DNA of 64,000 nucleotides from Eikenella halliae (GCF_001648475.1 NZ_LXSQ01000023.1:62001-126000); one strand, 5' to 3'; numbered from the stretch's first letter, positions 1 through 10,368 are shown. The notes: generated by a model not told the origin, from the letters alone. A program made the numbers and translations.

Positions 1-292
1 GTGGTGTTCATGGTATGGGCTTTATGGTTTGTGGTCGCTATGGGCGCATGCGGTGCGCATACTTGTTGGTTGGTGTGAAACCTTCGCCTAATCAAGTTAT
101 TGAATGCTTTTTAGGATTGGCGGCCGGGCCGGCTTATACGGATTGGGTTTCGATTGGTAAGATTGTGCGAAATTATACTGAATTCGCTTATGGCTTCCAA
201 TCGTAAAATCCTATTCTGTGCCGCTTTGCCGCCGGAAGGAGACAAAATTTTTTGCCTTTGCGCCGGTTTTGGGTTAATCTTACGCGCTTCTC
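1..292. other. Window edge with no confident gene
   Basis: I see no convincing gene here. A short open frame near the left edge has no recognisable domain and no good ribosome binding site. The only interpretable signal is the promoter of the downstream tRNA. Confidence 0.4.
252..280 (+). promoter_or_regulatory. Promoter of tRNA-Arg
   Basis: TTGCCT (252-257) and TAATCT (275-280) are separated by 17 bases and sit about 12 bases before the mature tRNA. This is a good sigma-70 arrangement for a stable RNA gene. Confidence 0.55.
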
Positions 293-369
293 GCACCCAT
301 AGCTCAGTTGGATAGAGTGTCAGTTTCCGAAGCTGAAGGTCACAGGTTCGATCCCTGTTGGGTGCGCCA
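293..369 (+). tRNA. tRNA-Arg (anticodon CCG)
   Basis: This is a 77-nt cloverleaf. The acceptor arm GCACCCA pairs with TGGGTGC, followed by discriminator G and an encoded CCA. The D-loop contains AGCTCAGTTGG and the T arm contains GGTTCGATCC. The anticodon loop TTCCGAA gives anticodon CCG, which reads the Arg codon CGG. A promoter lies just upstream and a rho-independent terminator just downstream, so the gene appears to be a single transcription unit. Confidence 0.96.
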
Positions 370-382
370 GTTTCATGGGAAG

Positions 383-404
383 GCAGCCGGATGGCTGCTT
401 TTTT
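383..404 (+). terminator. Rho-independent terminator of tRNA-Arg
   Basis: The stem GCAGCC/GGCTGC (383-388, 393-398) has a GGAT loop and is followed by six T. It lies 13 bases after the tRNA. Confidence 0.8.
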
Positions 405-456
405 GTTGCCCGGCCGTTCCAATTTGGCTTGTTATACAGCGGGGGGCGGCTATAAA

Positions 457-490
457 TTTCAGGTAGCCTTTTCAGAGAGGCTACCTGAAA
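457..490. terminator. Inverted DUS pair downstream of methyltransferase gene
   Basis: TTTCAGGTAGCC (457-468) and GGCTACCTGAAA (479-490) form a 12-bp stem just past the stop of the minus-strand gene. It probably serves both as DUS and as a terminator, although the T tract is weak. Confidence 0.6.
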
Positions 491-493
491 ACG

Positions 494-1153
494 TTAGAAG
501 CGGAATGATGAGGCTTTTTTCACGGCAGGGCCGCCGAGGGCGGGGGCGACGGTATTGAACATCACGCTTTGTTCGTAGCTGGCCTCGCCGTTGCATTGCA
601 CGAGCAGGGCGTGCATCACGGGCTCTTGGCCGATGATTACGGCCATGCGGCCGCCGGCGGGCAGTTTGCTGCGCAGGGTTTCGGGCATGACGGGGCAGGA
701 GCCGCCCACGTAGATGGCGCTTACGGTGGCGATGGGCGGGTTTACCAGGCCGTCGCCGATGCGGTAGTCGATATTGGTGATGCCGAGACCCTCTAGCACG
801 GCGCGGGCTTTTTGCTGCTGGGCTTCGTCGGTGTCGACGGTGATGACGCGGCCGGCGAGCTTGGACAGCACGGCGGTGGCGTAGCCGGAGCCGGTGCCGA
901 TTTCGAGCACGGTGTCATTTTTGGTGAGCTTCAGGCCTTGAATCAGGCGGGCAACCACTTTTGGTTCGAGCATGGCGCTGCCGTTGGGCAGGGGCAGGGA
1001 GAGGTCGGCGTAGGCGTAGGCCTGCTGTTCGGGGGCAACGAATTGTTCGCGCGGCACTTCGGCCAAGGCGTCGAGAACGTCGAAATCCAATACGCTCCAG
1101 GGGCGAATTTGCTGTTCGACCATGTTGAATCGGGCTTGTTCAAAGTAGTTCAT
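494..1153 (-). CDS. Protein-L-isoaspartate O-methyltransferase-like protein
   Basis: This is a SAM-dependent methyltransferase of 219 aa, of the PIMT family size. Family members methylate isoaspartyl residues in damaged cytosolic proteins. The glycine-rich SAM motif VLEIGTGSGYATAVLS lies near residues 80-95, preceded by the PIMT-like pattern AYADLSLPLPNGSAMLEP. The usual (I/S)QPY element is replaced by MLEPKV, so the substrate could differ from canonical PIMT. I chose the ATG at 1153 (MNYFEQARFNMVEQQIRPW) because family similarity starts there; upstream in-frame residues look unrelated. It lies downstream of maeB on the same strand, separated by a DUS hairpin, so it is probably transcribed on its own. 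Confidence 0.82.
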   Translation of the reverse strand: MNYFEQARFNMVEQQIRPWSVLDFDVLDALAEVPREQFVAPEQQAYAYADLSLPLPNGSAMLEPKVVARLIQGLKLTKNDTVLEIGTGSGYATAVLSKLAGRVITVDTDEAQQQKARAVLEGLGITNIDYRIGDGLVNPPIATVSAIYVGGSCPVMPETLRSKLPAGGRMAVIIGQEPVMHALLVQCNGEASYEQSVMFNTVAPALGGPAVKKASSFRF

Positions 1154-1241
1154 TATTTTGCTCGCAACAGTGGATATGTGTTTGAAGGCAGGATTATAAG
1201 CTAATTCGGTGTTTGTGGGCGGCAAATGTGCGGGGGAAAGA

Positions 1242-1271
1242 AAAGGCTACCTGAAATTTCAGGTAGCCTTT
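1242..1271. terminator. Perfect DUS palindrome after maeB
   Basis: This is a 30-base perfect inverted repeat made of two DUS back to back. Read on the minus strand it is followed by CTTTTCTTT, so it is a plausible terminator of maeB. Confidence 0.75.
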
Positions 1272-1291
1272 GTTTTTGCTGCTTCGGCCGT

Positions 1292-3574
1292 TTAGCCTTG
1301 GCGTTGTGCATCCACGGCGGCCAGTGCCACCATGTTCACCAAGCGGCGCACGGAGGCGAGCTGGTTGACGATGTGCACGGGTTTTTTCATGCCCAGCAGA
1401 ATCGGGCCCACGGTTACGCCGTCGGGGCTGGCGGCGCGCAGCAGGTTGCAGCTGATGTTGGCGGCTTCCACGTTGGGCATCACCAGGAGGTTGGCGGCGC
1501 CTTTCAGAGTGGAGTCGGGCAGGCTTTGCTGGCGCAGGCTTTCTACCAAAGCGGCGTCGCCCTGCATTTCGCCGTCGATTTCCAACTGCGGGGCGGCTTG
1601 GCGGATGAGCTCAAGCGCACGGCGCATTTTTCCGGCGCTTTCGGAGGGCACGGAGCCGAAGTTGGAGTGCGAGAGCAGCGCAACCTTGGGCGTGATGCCG
1701 AAGCGTTGGATTTCTTCGGCGCACATCAGGGTGCTTTGGGCAATCTGCTCGGCGGTCGGATTGGCGTTTACATAGGTGTCGGCAATGAACAGGTTGTGGC
1801 CGCCGAAAATCAGCGCGTTCATGGCGCAGGCGGTGTGTTCGGGGTTGTTGTAGCCGACAACGTTGGAGATGATGCCGAGGTGGTGCTGGAAATGGCCGAC
1901 CGTGCCGCACACCATGGCATCGGCATGGCCGAGCTGCAGCATGAGCGCGCCGATGAGGGTGGTGTTGGCAAGCACGCGGCGTTTGGCCAAATCGGGGGTG
2001 ATGCCGTTGCGCTGCTGTAGGCGGTAGTATTCCTGCCAGTATTCTTGGTAGCGCGGGTCGTTTTCGTTGTTCACGATTTCAAAATCGCTGCCGGGGCGGA
2101 TGGTGAGCCCCATTTGTTGGATGCGCTCTGTGATTACGGCGGGGCGACCGATGAGGATAGGCGCGGCCAGTTTGGCAGACACAATCTGCTGGGTGGCGTG
2201 CAGCACGCGTTCGTCTTCGCCTTCGACCAATACCACGCGTTTGAGCGATTGGCGAGCCTGGGCGAAGATGGGTTTCATGAACAGGCCGGACTTATAAACA
2301 AACTCGTTCAGTTTTTCTTCGTAAGCGGCAAAATCGGCAATCGGGCGGGTGGCCACGCCGGAATCCATGGCGGCTTTGGCCACGGCAGGCGCTACACGGG
2401 AAATCAGGCGCGGGTCGAAGGGTTTGGGAATCAGGTATTCGGGGCCGAATTTCAGCTCGGCGCCGGTGTAGGCGGTGGCAACTTTGTCGTTTTGCTCGGC
2501 CATGGCCAAATCGGCAATGGCGCGTACGGCGGCCAGCTTCATTTCTTCGTTGATGGTGGTGGCACCCACATCGAGTGCGCCGCGGAAGATGAAGGGGAAG
2601 CAGAGAACGTTGTTCACCTGGTTGGGGAAGTCGGAACGGCCGGTGCCGATAATCACATCGGGGCGGGCGGCTTTGGCTTCCGGCGGCCAAATTTCTGGCT
2701 GCGGGTTGGCCATGGCCAGCACGATGGGCGAAGCAGTCATTTGCTTGAGCATATCGGTGCTCAATACATTGGGGCCGGAGAGGCCGAGGAAGATGTCGGC
2801 GCCGGGCACGGCGTCGCCCAGTTTGCGCCAGCCTTTGTCTTCAATGGCGTAGCGCACTTTGCTGGCATCCATGCGTTCGCGGTCTTCGCGGGTTTGGTAG
2901 ATGACGCCTTTGGAGTCGCACACGGTGATGTTTTCGCGTTTCATGCCCAAGGCCACGAGTAAGTCGAGGCAGGCGATGGCCGCCGCGCCCGCGCCGGAGC
3001 ACACCAAGCGCACTTGGCCAATGTCTTTGCCCACCAGGCGCAGGCCGTTGAGGACGGTGGCGGCGGTGATGATGGCCGTACCGTGCTGGTCGTCGTGGAA
3101 TACCGGGATTTTGCAGCGTTCGCGCAGTTTTTTCTCAATGTAGAAGCATTCGGGCGCTTTGATGTCTTCCAAGTTGATGCCGCCGAAAGTGGGCTCGAGC
3201 GAGGCGATGATGTCCACCAGTTTTTCGGGGTCGGTTTCATTGATTTCGATATCGAACACGTCGATGCCAGCGAATTTTTTAAACAATACGCCTTTGCCTT
3301 CCATCACCGGTTTGCTGGCCTCGGCGCCGATATTGCCTAAACCGAGCACGGCGGTGCCGTTGGAAACCACGGCCACCAGGTTGCCGCGTGCGGTGTATTT
3401 ATAGGAATCCTGCGGGTTGGCTTGGATTTCCAGGCAGGGAGCGGCCACACCCGGGGAATAGGCCAGCGACAGGTCGTGCTGGGTGGCCAGTGCTTTGGTG
3501 GGGGCTACCTGAATTTTGCCGGGCTGCGGATATTGGTGAAAATCGAGGGCGGCTTGCTTCAGCATATCGTCCAT
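1292..3574 (-). CDS. maeB: NADP-dependent malic enzyme (malate to pyruvate)
   Basis: This cytosolic enzyme decarboxylates malate to pyruvate and supplies NADPH. At 760 aa it has the long MaeB architecture: an N-terminal malic enzyme half (to about residue 420) with AYSPGVAAPC and DDQHGTA, a nucleotide-binding GAGAAAIAC segment, and a C-terminal phosphotransacetylase-like half (about 430-760). The C-terminal half is usually regulatory in MaeB and not catalytic. The start MDDMLKQAALDFHQ has AAGGACC upstream. An in-frame DUS near 3503 encodes IQVAP. It is monocistronic by appearance, with a DUS palindrome downstream. Confidence 0.95.
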   Translation of the reverse strand: MDDMLKQAALDFHQYPQPGKIQVAPTKALATQHDLSLAYSPGVAAPCLEIQANPQDSYKYTARGNLVAVVSNGTAVLGLGNIGAEASKPVMEGKGVLFKKFAGIDVFDIEINETDPEKLVDIIASLEPTFGGINLEDIKAPECFYIEKKLRERCKIPVFHDDQHGTAIITAATVLNGLRLVGKDIGQVRLVCSGAGAAAIACLDLLVALGMKRENITVCDSKGVIYQTREDRERMDASKVRYAIEDKGWRKLGDAVPGADIFLGLSGPNVLSTDMLKQMTASPIVLAMANPQPEIWPPEAKAARPDVIIGTGRSDFPNQVNNVLCFPFIFRGALDVGATTINEEMKLAAVRAIADLAMAEQNDKVATAYTGAELKFGPEYLIPKPFDPRLISRVAPAVAKAAMDSGVATRPIADFAAYEEKLNEFVYKSGLFMKPIFAQARQSLKRVVLVEGEDERVLHATQQIVSAKLAAPILIGRPAVITERIQQMGLTIRPGSDFEIVNNENDPRYQEYWQEYYRLQQRNGITPDLAKRRVLANTTLIGALMLQLGHADAMVCGTVGHFQHHLGIISNVVGYNNPEHTACAMNALIFGGHNLFIADTYVNANPTAEQIAQSTLMCAEEIQRFGITPKVALLSHSNFGSVPSESAGKMRRALELIRQAAPQLEIDGEMQGDAALVESLRQQSLPDSTLKGAANLLVMPNVEAANISCNLLRAASPDGVTVGPILLGMKKPVHIVNQLASVRRLVNMVALAAVDAQRQG

Positions 3575-3653
3575 GGGATAGGTCCTTTTGTGGGGTGGAA
3601 GGGGAAACGGGCTTGAGGCTACCTGAAAAATCCAATGCCTGCCCAGCCTGAGG

Positions 3654-4241
3654 CTACTGCTTGGCTTTTGGCGGATTGGGCGCCGCCGGCTGGGGCATCG
3701 GCACTAGGCTCAGGCTGTTGCCGCGTTTGGGATACCAAATGCCTTGCACGCGCCATTTGCCGGCGCTGTCTTCCAGGCGTACATACCAATGGTCGGCAGG
3801 GCGCAGGGCTTGGAAATCTGCGGCATATTCTACCCGATTCGCCGTCGCTGCGGCACTACCCTGCCGCTGCATCGTTACGGTTTGGTCGTATTCGCTGCGG
3901 GCGGGGTGCAGCCACAGCAGTTTGAGCGGCACATCAGGCTCGATATTGCCGCTGAGCAGGATTTTGGCGCGGCTGTTGTCGGGGCTGACGAGCAATTCGG
4001 CACGGATTTGCCGGCGTTCGGCTTCTTGGTCGCGCTCCATTTGCAGGGCGATGTTTTTACCTTCGCGGTAGTAATCGTCGGTAACCAGCGAGGGGTTGTT
4101 TTTGGTGGCGGCCAAGTAATAAGTGTAGAAACCGGCCGCCACCACAATAGCCGGCCCGGCCATCAGCAGCCACGGCCAGGGGTGTTTGTACCATGGCTTG
4201 GTCGGGGTGCTGTTGTCGCGGGGCGGGGTGGGCGTGCTCAT
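3654..4241 (-). CDS. FixH-like cbb3 oxidase assembly protein
   Basis: This 195-aa membrane protein has a proline-rich cytoplasmic start, one transmembrane helix (PWPWLLMAGPAIVVAAGFY) and a periplasmic domain that begins with the FixH hallmark DDYYREGK. FixH/CcoH proteins help assemble cbb3-type cytochrome oxidase. The ATG at 4241 follows GGAGAA and lies four bases after the ccoG stop, so the two genes are almost certainly one operon and translationally linked. The C-terminal part is less conserved, which is usual for the family. Confidence 0.78.
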   Translation of the reverse strand: MSTPTPPRDNSTPTKPWYKHPWPWLLMAGPAIVVAAGFYTYYLAATKNNPSLVTDDYYREGKNIALQMERDQEAERRQIRAELLVSPDNSRAKILLSGNIEPDVPLKLLWLHPARSEYDQTVTMQRQGSAAATANRVEYAADFQALRPADHWYVRLEDSAGKWRVQGIWYPKRGNSLSLVPMPQPAAPNPPKAKQ

Positions 4242-4245
4242 GTGC

Positions 4246-5667
<1,422 letters not shown>

Positions 5668-6235
5668 GGGTGTGTTCCTTTGATTGGGTCTGTGGATTAT
5701 TGTTGTTTATTAGTGGTTTGTCTGCCTTTGCGGCACAAAAGGCCGGTTGGGTGCGGCAGCCGATAACGCGCGGGATTATACGCCGCTGCCGAAATGCTTG
5801 TCAGCCCGTTAGCCGGCTGCCGTTCGGGTGTGATAGAGAAAGGCAATGGCTGTTGAGGCTACCTGAAAGCCGTGGGGCTGGGTTTTAACTTGATTGGACG
5901 ATGCTTTCAGGTAGCCTTTATGACTAAATACTTCACTTCCCATCACTCTAGCCCGCCTTGCCGTAACGTGTGTGTTGCCTGCGCTGCGGCTCGCCGCCCG
6001 GCATGGAGAAAAATCATTTCGGCTATACATGGCATCGGCAGTGGAGGATGGAGGCTACCTGAAAACGCCGCCGCAACGATATTCCTGCGGGATTGGCATT
6101 TCAGGTAGCCTTTTTGCGGCATTTGGCGGGGCGAGGGCAGGGCGGTAGTGCGGCAGTGCAGCAAGGGCGGCCAGCGCCGTATCGATTTCCGCTAATCCGT
6201 CATATAATCCCCGCCTTTTGCAGAAAGGCTCGACC
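5668..6235. other. Intergenic region with DUS pairs and a decayed Correia-like repeat
   Basis: The region separates divergent ccoG and the aldolase gene. It holds two widely spaced DUS inverted pairs (about 5852-5919 and 6050-6112). Between them (about 5945-6028) is a stretch with GCCCGCCTTGCCGTAACG and GCGGCTCGCCGCC that resembles the core of the Correia elements elsewhere in the window but is badly decayed. No gene is evident. Confidence 0.5.
6203..6208 (+). promoter_or_regulatory. -10 box before threonine aldolase-like gene
   Basis: A perfect TATAAT lies 28 bases before the start codon. No strong -35 is visible at the usual distance, so the promoter may be activator-dependent. Confidence 0.4.
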
Positions 6236-7273
6236 ATGCCCTCTTTTAGCAACGACTATCTCTCCGGCTGCCATCCGGCCATTCTTGAGCGCATGATTCA
6301 CAGCAATCTTGAGCAAACCCCGGGCTACGGCCTTGATCCCTACTGCGAGTCTGCCCGCGCCAAAATCCGCTCTGCCATTGGCAGCCAGGCAGCCGATGTG
6401 CATTTCCTGGTGGGCGGTACGCAAACCAATGCCGCCGTGATCGCCCATATCCTGCGGCCGCACCAAGGCGTTATCGCTGCCGAATCCGGCCACATCGCCA
6501 CCCACGAAACCGGCGCCATCGAAGCCTCCGGCCACAAAGTGCTCGCCCTGCCCGCTGCCGACGGCAAGCTCGGCGCGCAGCAAGTGCAGGACTTCATCGA
6601 ACAATACTACGCCACCAGCCCGATCAAAGAGCACATCGTCCAGCCCGGCATGGTATACGTTTCGCAGCCTACCGAGCTTGGCACGGCATACAGCCAAGCC
6701 GAACTTGCCGCGCTCTCGCAAGTGTGCCGCCGCCACGGCCTGCCGCTGTTTGTGGATGGTGCACGCCTCGGCTACGCCCTGCACCCCGAAGTGAGCGACC
6801 TCACCCTGCCCGCCCTCGCCGAATTGGCTGATGTGTTTTATATCGGCGGCACCAAATGCGGCGCCCTGTTTGGCGAAGCCGTCGTCATCACCAACCCCGC
6901 GCTTCAACCCCATTTCCGCGCCACCATCAAACAACACGGCGGCCTGCTCGCCAAAGGCCGCCTGCTCGGCATCCAGTTCGACACCCTGTTTACCGACAAC
7001 CTATACCAAACCGTCTGCCACCACGCCATCGCCCACGCCCGCCGTATCCGCCAAGCCTTTGAAGGGCGCGGCATCGCCTTCTACGGCGCATCCGCCACCA
7101 ACCAGCAATTCCCCATCCTGCCGGAAGCGCAAGCAGCCTACTTCATCTGCGAATTTGGTTTTGCGGCCTACTGGCCGGCAGAAAACGGCCGACAAATCGT
7201 GCGCTACTGCACCAGCTGGGCCACCACCGAATCCGATGTGGACACCCTGCTGCACACCATCCAACATCTGTGA
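6236..7273 (+). CDS. Low-specificity threonine aldolase / beta-eliminating lyase family enzyme
   Basis: This is a fold-type I PLP enzyme of 345 aa. Relatives cleave L-threonine or allo-threonine to glycine and acetaldehyde. Features include GGTQTNAAVIAHILRP, the Asp of LPLFVDGARLGYAL and the predicted Schiff-base lysine Lys207 in YIGGTKCGALFGE. The GGTKCGA version marks a subgroup distinct from E. coli LtaE, so the exact substrate is uncertain. The ATG at 6236 follows AGAAAGG. A DUS hairpin terminator lies just downstream. Confidence 0.85.
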   Translation: MPSFSNDYLSGCHPAILERMIHSNLEQTPGYGLDPYCESARAKIRSAIGSQAADVHFLVGGTQTNAAVIAHILRPHQGVIAAESGHIATHETGAIEASGHKVLALPAADGKLGAQQVQDFIEQYYATSPIKEHIVQPGMVYVSQPTELGTAYSQAELAALSQVCRRHGLPLFVDGARLGYALHPEVSDLTLPALAELADVFYIGGTKCGALFGEAVVITNPALQPHFRATIKQHGGLLAKGRLLGIQFDTLFTDNLYQTVCHHAIAHARRIRQAFEGRGIAFYGASATNQQFPILPEAQAAYFICEFGFAAYWPAENGRQIVRYCTSWATTESDVDTLLHTIQHL

Positions 7274-7292
7274 TGCCATTGCCGAACACAAC

Positions 7293-7333
7293 AAAGGCTA
7301 CCTGAAAACCTATTTGCGTTTCAGGTAGCCTTT
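7293..7333. terminator. DUS inverted pair after aldolase gene
   Basis: AAAGGCTACCTGAAA and TTTCAGGTAGCCTTT flank an 11-base loop, 20 bases after the stop codon. Confidence 0.7.
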
Positions 7334-7357
7334 GCTTAATCGGGGAATGCAGCTTTG

Positions 7358-7461
7358 TATAGTGAATTAACAAAAACCAGTACAGCGTTGGCTCGCCTTG
7401 CCGTACTATTTGTACTGTCTACGGCTCGTCGCCTTGTCCTGATTTTTGTTAATTCACTATA
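7358..7461. repeat. Correia-type element (CREE/NEMIS), intact short form
   Basis: It is a 104-bp element with TATAGTGAATTAACAAAAAC at one end, the inverted complement at the other, and the core GGCTCGCCTTGCCGTACTA. It lacks the central ~50 bp that carries the IHF site in long Neisseria forms. Its right end abuts the stop codon of the next minus-strand gene. Confidence 0.9.
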
Positions 7462-7674
7462 TCAGTTATACGGGTTGTGCACGCTGCGCACCAAATCTTG
7501 CAGGAATTCGCGCACTTGTGTTTCACTGCAGCCCATCAGCAGGGCGTCTTCGAAAGTGTCTTGCGCGAGCTGGTAGAGCTCTTGCATGTTTTCCTGCATC
7601 ACTTTCACTTTTTCGGTGCACGATACGATGCTGCCGTCGTCGCTGTACCATTTGGGCATGGGGGGCATATTCAT
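7462..7674 (-). CDS. Small conserved-looking protein of unknown function
   Basis: It encodes 70 aa without signal peptide or membrane segment, and is acidic and helix-rich (KVKVMQENMQELYQLAQDTF). The only landmarks are the N-terminal PMPKWYSDDGSIVSC and a second cysteine further on. I chose the ATG at 7674 (MNMPPMPKW) because the frame upstream is proline/histidine-rich and overlaps the neighbouring gene. The neighbour NlpC/P60 gene ends 12 bases upstream, so they may be cotranscribed. The stop codon TGA is followed immediately by a Correia element. I cannot assign a function. Confidence 0.7.
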   Translation of the reverse strand: MNMPPMPKWYSDDGSIVSCTEKVKVMQENMQELYQLAQDTFEDALLMGCSETQVREFLQDLVRSVHNPYN

Positions 7675-7685
7675 GATACAGGCCT

Positions 7686-8264
7686 TTAATGGGTGAAGCG
7701 GGAGGAGCGGTCTACCCGGCGGGCGGTGATGTAGCGGCTTTTCCAATAGTTGCCGTTCATACTGGTGATTTCGATGTCGCGGCCGGTGCGCGGGGCGTGG
7801 ATGAAGCGGTCGTTACCGATATACATGCCGACGTGGGAGACGCGGCCGCCCGAGCCGAAAAATACCATGTCGCCGGGCTTGAGGTTGGCACGGTCTACCT
7901 GCTGGCCTACGGTGGCCATTTCGGCGGAAGTGCGCGGCAGGGTGATGCCCATGCTGCGTTTGAAGATATATTGCATGAAGCCGCTGCAATCGAGGCCTTG
8001 GGTGGGAGAATTGCCGCCGAAACGGTAGGAGAGGCCGATGAGGCTCATGGCGTTCATGATGAGGTCACCGGCTTCGTCTTGGCTGCCGGAAGAACGGCGG
8101 CCAGATGAGGAAGAGTTGCTGTGGCCGTCGTGTTCGGTGCGTTCGCGGATCAGGCGCTCGAGGGCGTCGTTATCCAATCCTTCCGGAGCGGCGTGTGCGG
8201 CGGGGGCGAGGCCGAAAGCCAGGGCGGCCAGGGCGCAGAGGGTTGCTTGTTTTATCCACTTCAT
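7686..8264 (-). CDS. Secreted NlpC/P60 family peptidoglycan endopeptidase
   Basis: This is a periplasmic or outer-membrane-associated cell wall hydrolase of 192 aa that likely cuts peptide stems in murein. A signal peptide covers residues 1-26 (cleavage likely at AHA-AP). A serine-rich linker (HSNSSSSGRRSSGS) precedes the NlpC/P60 domain, with catalytic Cys in LDCSGFMQYIF, His in RVSHVGMYIG and the third polar residue in FIHAPRTG. The lipobox of E. coli Spr is absent, so it is predicted to be soluble after export. The ATG at 8264 is used; the alternative TTG one codon upstream changes nothing important. Confidence 0.9.
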   Translation of the reverse strand: MKWIKQATLCALAALAFGLAPAAHAAPEGLDNDALERLIRERTEHDGHSNSSSSGRRSSGSQDEAGDLIMNAMSLIGLSYRFGGNSPTQGLDCSGFMQYIFKRSMGITLPRTSAEMATVGQQVDRANLKPGDMVFFGSGGRVSHVGMYIGNDRFIHAPRTGRDIEITSMNGNYWKSRYITARRVDRSSRFTH

Positions 8265-8430
8265 CAATCTGAAACTTTCTTGTTTTGCCCATGTTATAGC
8301 ATAGTGCGGTAAGGGGCGGCAATGTGTTTGGCCGAACGGTGCGCAATCGGGCGGTTTGTGCGCACCGGCAGGCGCGTATGTTATGCTGTGCGCCTGTTTG
8401 TGCGGACTTTATCCGCAAAGGGGATGCCGT

Positions 8431-10098
8431 ATGGTTAGAACTGCCATGCCCGCTTTGGGCGACATCAATCGTTTGCGTCAAATCGTGGCCACGCTGGCGC
8501 GGCACGGTTTGGGCGGTTTTCTCAGCCGGATTCAGCTGAACCGGGCTTCTTGGCTCGGCGGCTCGGCCGCGCAGGAAGATGCCGACGGTTCGAGTACGGC
8601 GCACCGTTTCCGGCTGGCGTTTGAGGAGCTGGGGCCGACCTTTGTTAAGCTCGGCCAGATTTTGGCCACCCGGGTTGATATTTTCAACACCGAATGGATT
8701 GAGGAATTCGAGCATCTGCAAAGCAGCGCGAATCCTTTGCCTTTCGAGGCGATTCTCTCCCTGCTCACCGAGCAGCTGGGCTGCCCGCCGGAGCAGGTGT
8801 TCCGGCACATCGACAGCGAGCCTTTGGGCAGCGCCTCCATCGCGCAGGTGCACCGCGCGGTGTTGCTCGACGGCAGCGAGGTGGCGGTAAAGGTGCGACG
8901 GCCGGATATCGAACCGCTCATCCGGGCGGATTTGCGTATTCTAACCCATCTGGCGCAGCTCACCGAATCGGAAATGCCGGAAACCCGCCGCTATCAGCCG
9001 GTGCAGATGGTGCAGTATTTTGCCAAAAGCCTGGCCAGGGAAACCGATTTGCTGGCCGAAATGCGCCATTTGCAGCGTTTTGCCGCGCTGTATGCCGAGC
9101 ATCCGGCGGTACATATTCCCAAGGCCTATCCCGAATACAGCAACCGGCAGGTGCTGATGCAGGAATACATCGCCGCCGATTTGCTGAAAGATACCGACAT
9201 CGAATTGCTTAACGCCGAAGAGCGGCATATTCTGGCCTGCCGCATCACCGATGTGCTGCTTGATATGATACTGGGGCAGGGCCTGTTTCATGCCGACCCG
9301 CATCCGGGCAACATCTTTATTTATCCCGATTTGCGCATCGGCCTGATCGATTTCGGCATGACGGGCTACCTGAATCCGATGCGCCGGCAGGAAATCAATA
9401 CGCTGGTTGAAGCCCTTATCCACCGCGACCCGTTTGCCGTGCAATATATTCTGAGCAACTGGGCGCAAGGCGAAGTTCCCGATGAAGACCTGCTCGGCGC
9501 CGACGTGATGGAAATGCTGCTCGACTACGAACACACCGCTGTGCGCGATTTGCGCGTGAGCCAGATAATTAACGATTTAACCCGCATCATGCGCGAACAC
9601 GAGCTGGCCTTGCCGGGCGATTTGGTGATGCTGTTCAAAGCCCTGCTCACCCTCGAAGGCGTGGTGAAAAGGCTGGACGGCAGCTTCCAACTGCTGGAGC
9701 ACGCCAAACCGATTGTGCAGAAAGTTATCCGCCAACGCCTTTTGCCACAGCAACTTTGGCGCAGAAGCCGCACGCAAAGCCGTATGCTGGGGCAGATGCT
9801 GGGCGATTTGCCCAAAAACCTGCTGCGTCTCAACCGCAATCTGCAAAGCGGCCGGTTAAACGTAAACCTGGATTTGAAACGCCTCGACACCCTGAACCGG
9901 CACTTGGAATACAGCGCCAACCGGCTGACCATGGGCATGGTAACGGCGGCTCTGATTATCGGCTCGTCCATCCTGCTCAGCAGCAATATCGGCCCGAAGC
10001 TGTTCGGCCTCTCGTTTCTGGGCTTTCTCGGCTATCTCTTGGCCTTTGCCAACAGCTTGTGGATTATCTGGTCTATCTGGCGTTCGGGCAAACATTAA
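8431..10098 (+). CDS. ubiB: UbiB: ubiquinone biosynthesis ABC1-type kinase-like ATPase
   Basis: This 555-aa protein is close to E. coli UbiB in length and is needed for aerobic coenzyme Q synthesis. The atypical kinase core shows the KxGQ motif (FVKLGQILATR), HADPHPGNIFI and the metal-binding LIDFGMTG. Two C-terminal hydrophobic helices anchor it in the inner membrane. I chose the ATG at 8431 (MVRTAMPALGDINRL) because AAAGGGGA stands just upstream; the longer frame adds a cysteine-rich stretch unlike the family. No other ubi gene is adjacent. It is convergent with sdaA, with a DUS hairpin between. Confidence 0.93.
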   Translation: MVRTAMPALGDINRLRQIVATLARHGLGGFLSRIQLNRASWLGGSAAQEDADGSSTAHRFRLAFEELGPTFVKLGQILATRVDIFNTEWIEEFEHLQSSANPLPFEAILSLLTEQLGCPPEQVFRHIDSEPLGSASIAQVHRAVLLDGSEVAVKVRRPDIEPLIRADLRILTHLAQLTESEMPETRRYQPVQMVQYFAKSLARETDLLAEMRHLQRFAALYAEHPAVHIPKAYPEYSNRQVLMQEYIAADLLKDTDIELLNAEERHILACRITDVLLDMILGQGLFHADPHPGNIFIYPDLRIGLIDFGMTGYLNPMRRQEINTLVEALIHRDPFAVQYILSNWAQGEVPDEDLLGADVMEMLLDYEHTAVRDLRVSQIINDLTRIMREHELALPGDLVMLFKALLTLEGVVKRLDGSFQLLEHAKPIVQKVIRQRLLPQQLWRRSRTQSRMLGQMLGDLPKNLLRLNRNLQSGRLNVNLDLKRLDTLNRHLEYSANRLTMGMVTAALIIGSSILLSSNIGPKLFGLSFLGFLGYLLAFANSLWIIWSIWRSGKH

Positions 10099-10301
10099 AA
10101 CAAAACTTTTCAAGCGCGTAAAAAAGTGTATGGTAAAGGATGGCGACAGTTGGGGGGAAATGGGTAACAGGCAAACCGTTAATATCGTATAGCTAAAGCG
10201 TTTCATTCCCGATGGCGTAGGTGCGCTTTGCCAAGCGGATTTATTGTTTGCTTCTTGCCACTTGGTAGGGGAAATAATTGCTTTGGCTGTGGCTGCAATC
10301 A

Positions 10302-10337
10302 GAAGGCTACCTGAAAAATCATTTTCAGGTAGCCTTC
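10302..10337. terminator. Bidirectional DUS hairpin between ubiB and sdaA
   Basis: Two inverted DUS form a stem of about 14 bp between convergent genes. It probably terminates both. Confidence 0.7.
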
Positions 10338-10368
10338 CTGTCTCTGCGGCACTAAACAGCATTAAGCC

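Noticed and set aside
15..206. 63-codon frame at the left edge
   Set aside because: No domain, no ribosome binding site, composition not gene-like. It could be the tail of something outside the window, but I cannot support it.
1226..2020. Long open frames opposite maeB, ccoG, sdaA, gcvP and other GC-rich genes
   Set aside because: They lie fully antisense to genes with clear family motifs, have Gly/His/Arg/Ala-rich products and no ribosome binding sites. They are by-products of codon bias.
7358..7461. Short frames inside Correia elements (starting MLIHY or MRQGGEP)
   Set aside because: Identical frames recur in every copy and arise from the repeat sequence; no ribosome binding site.
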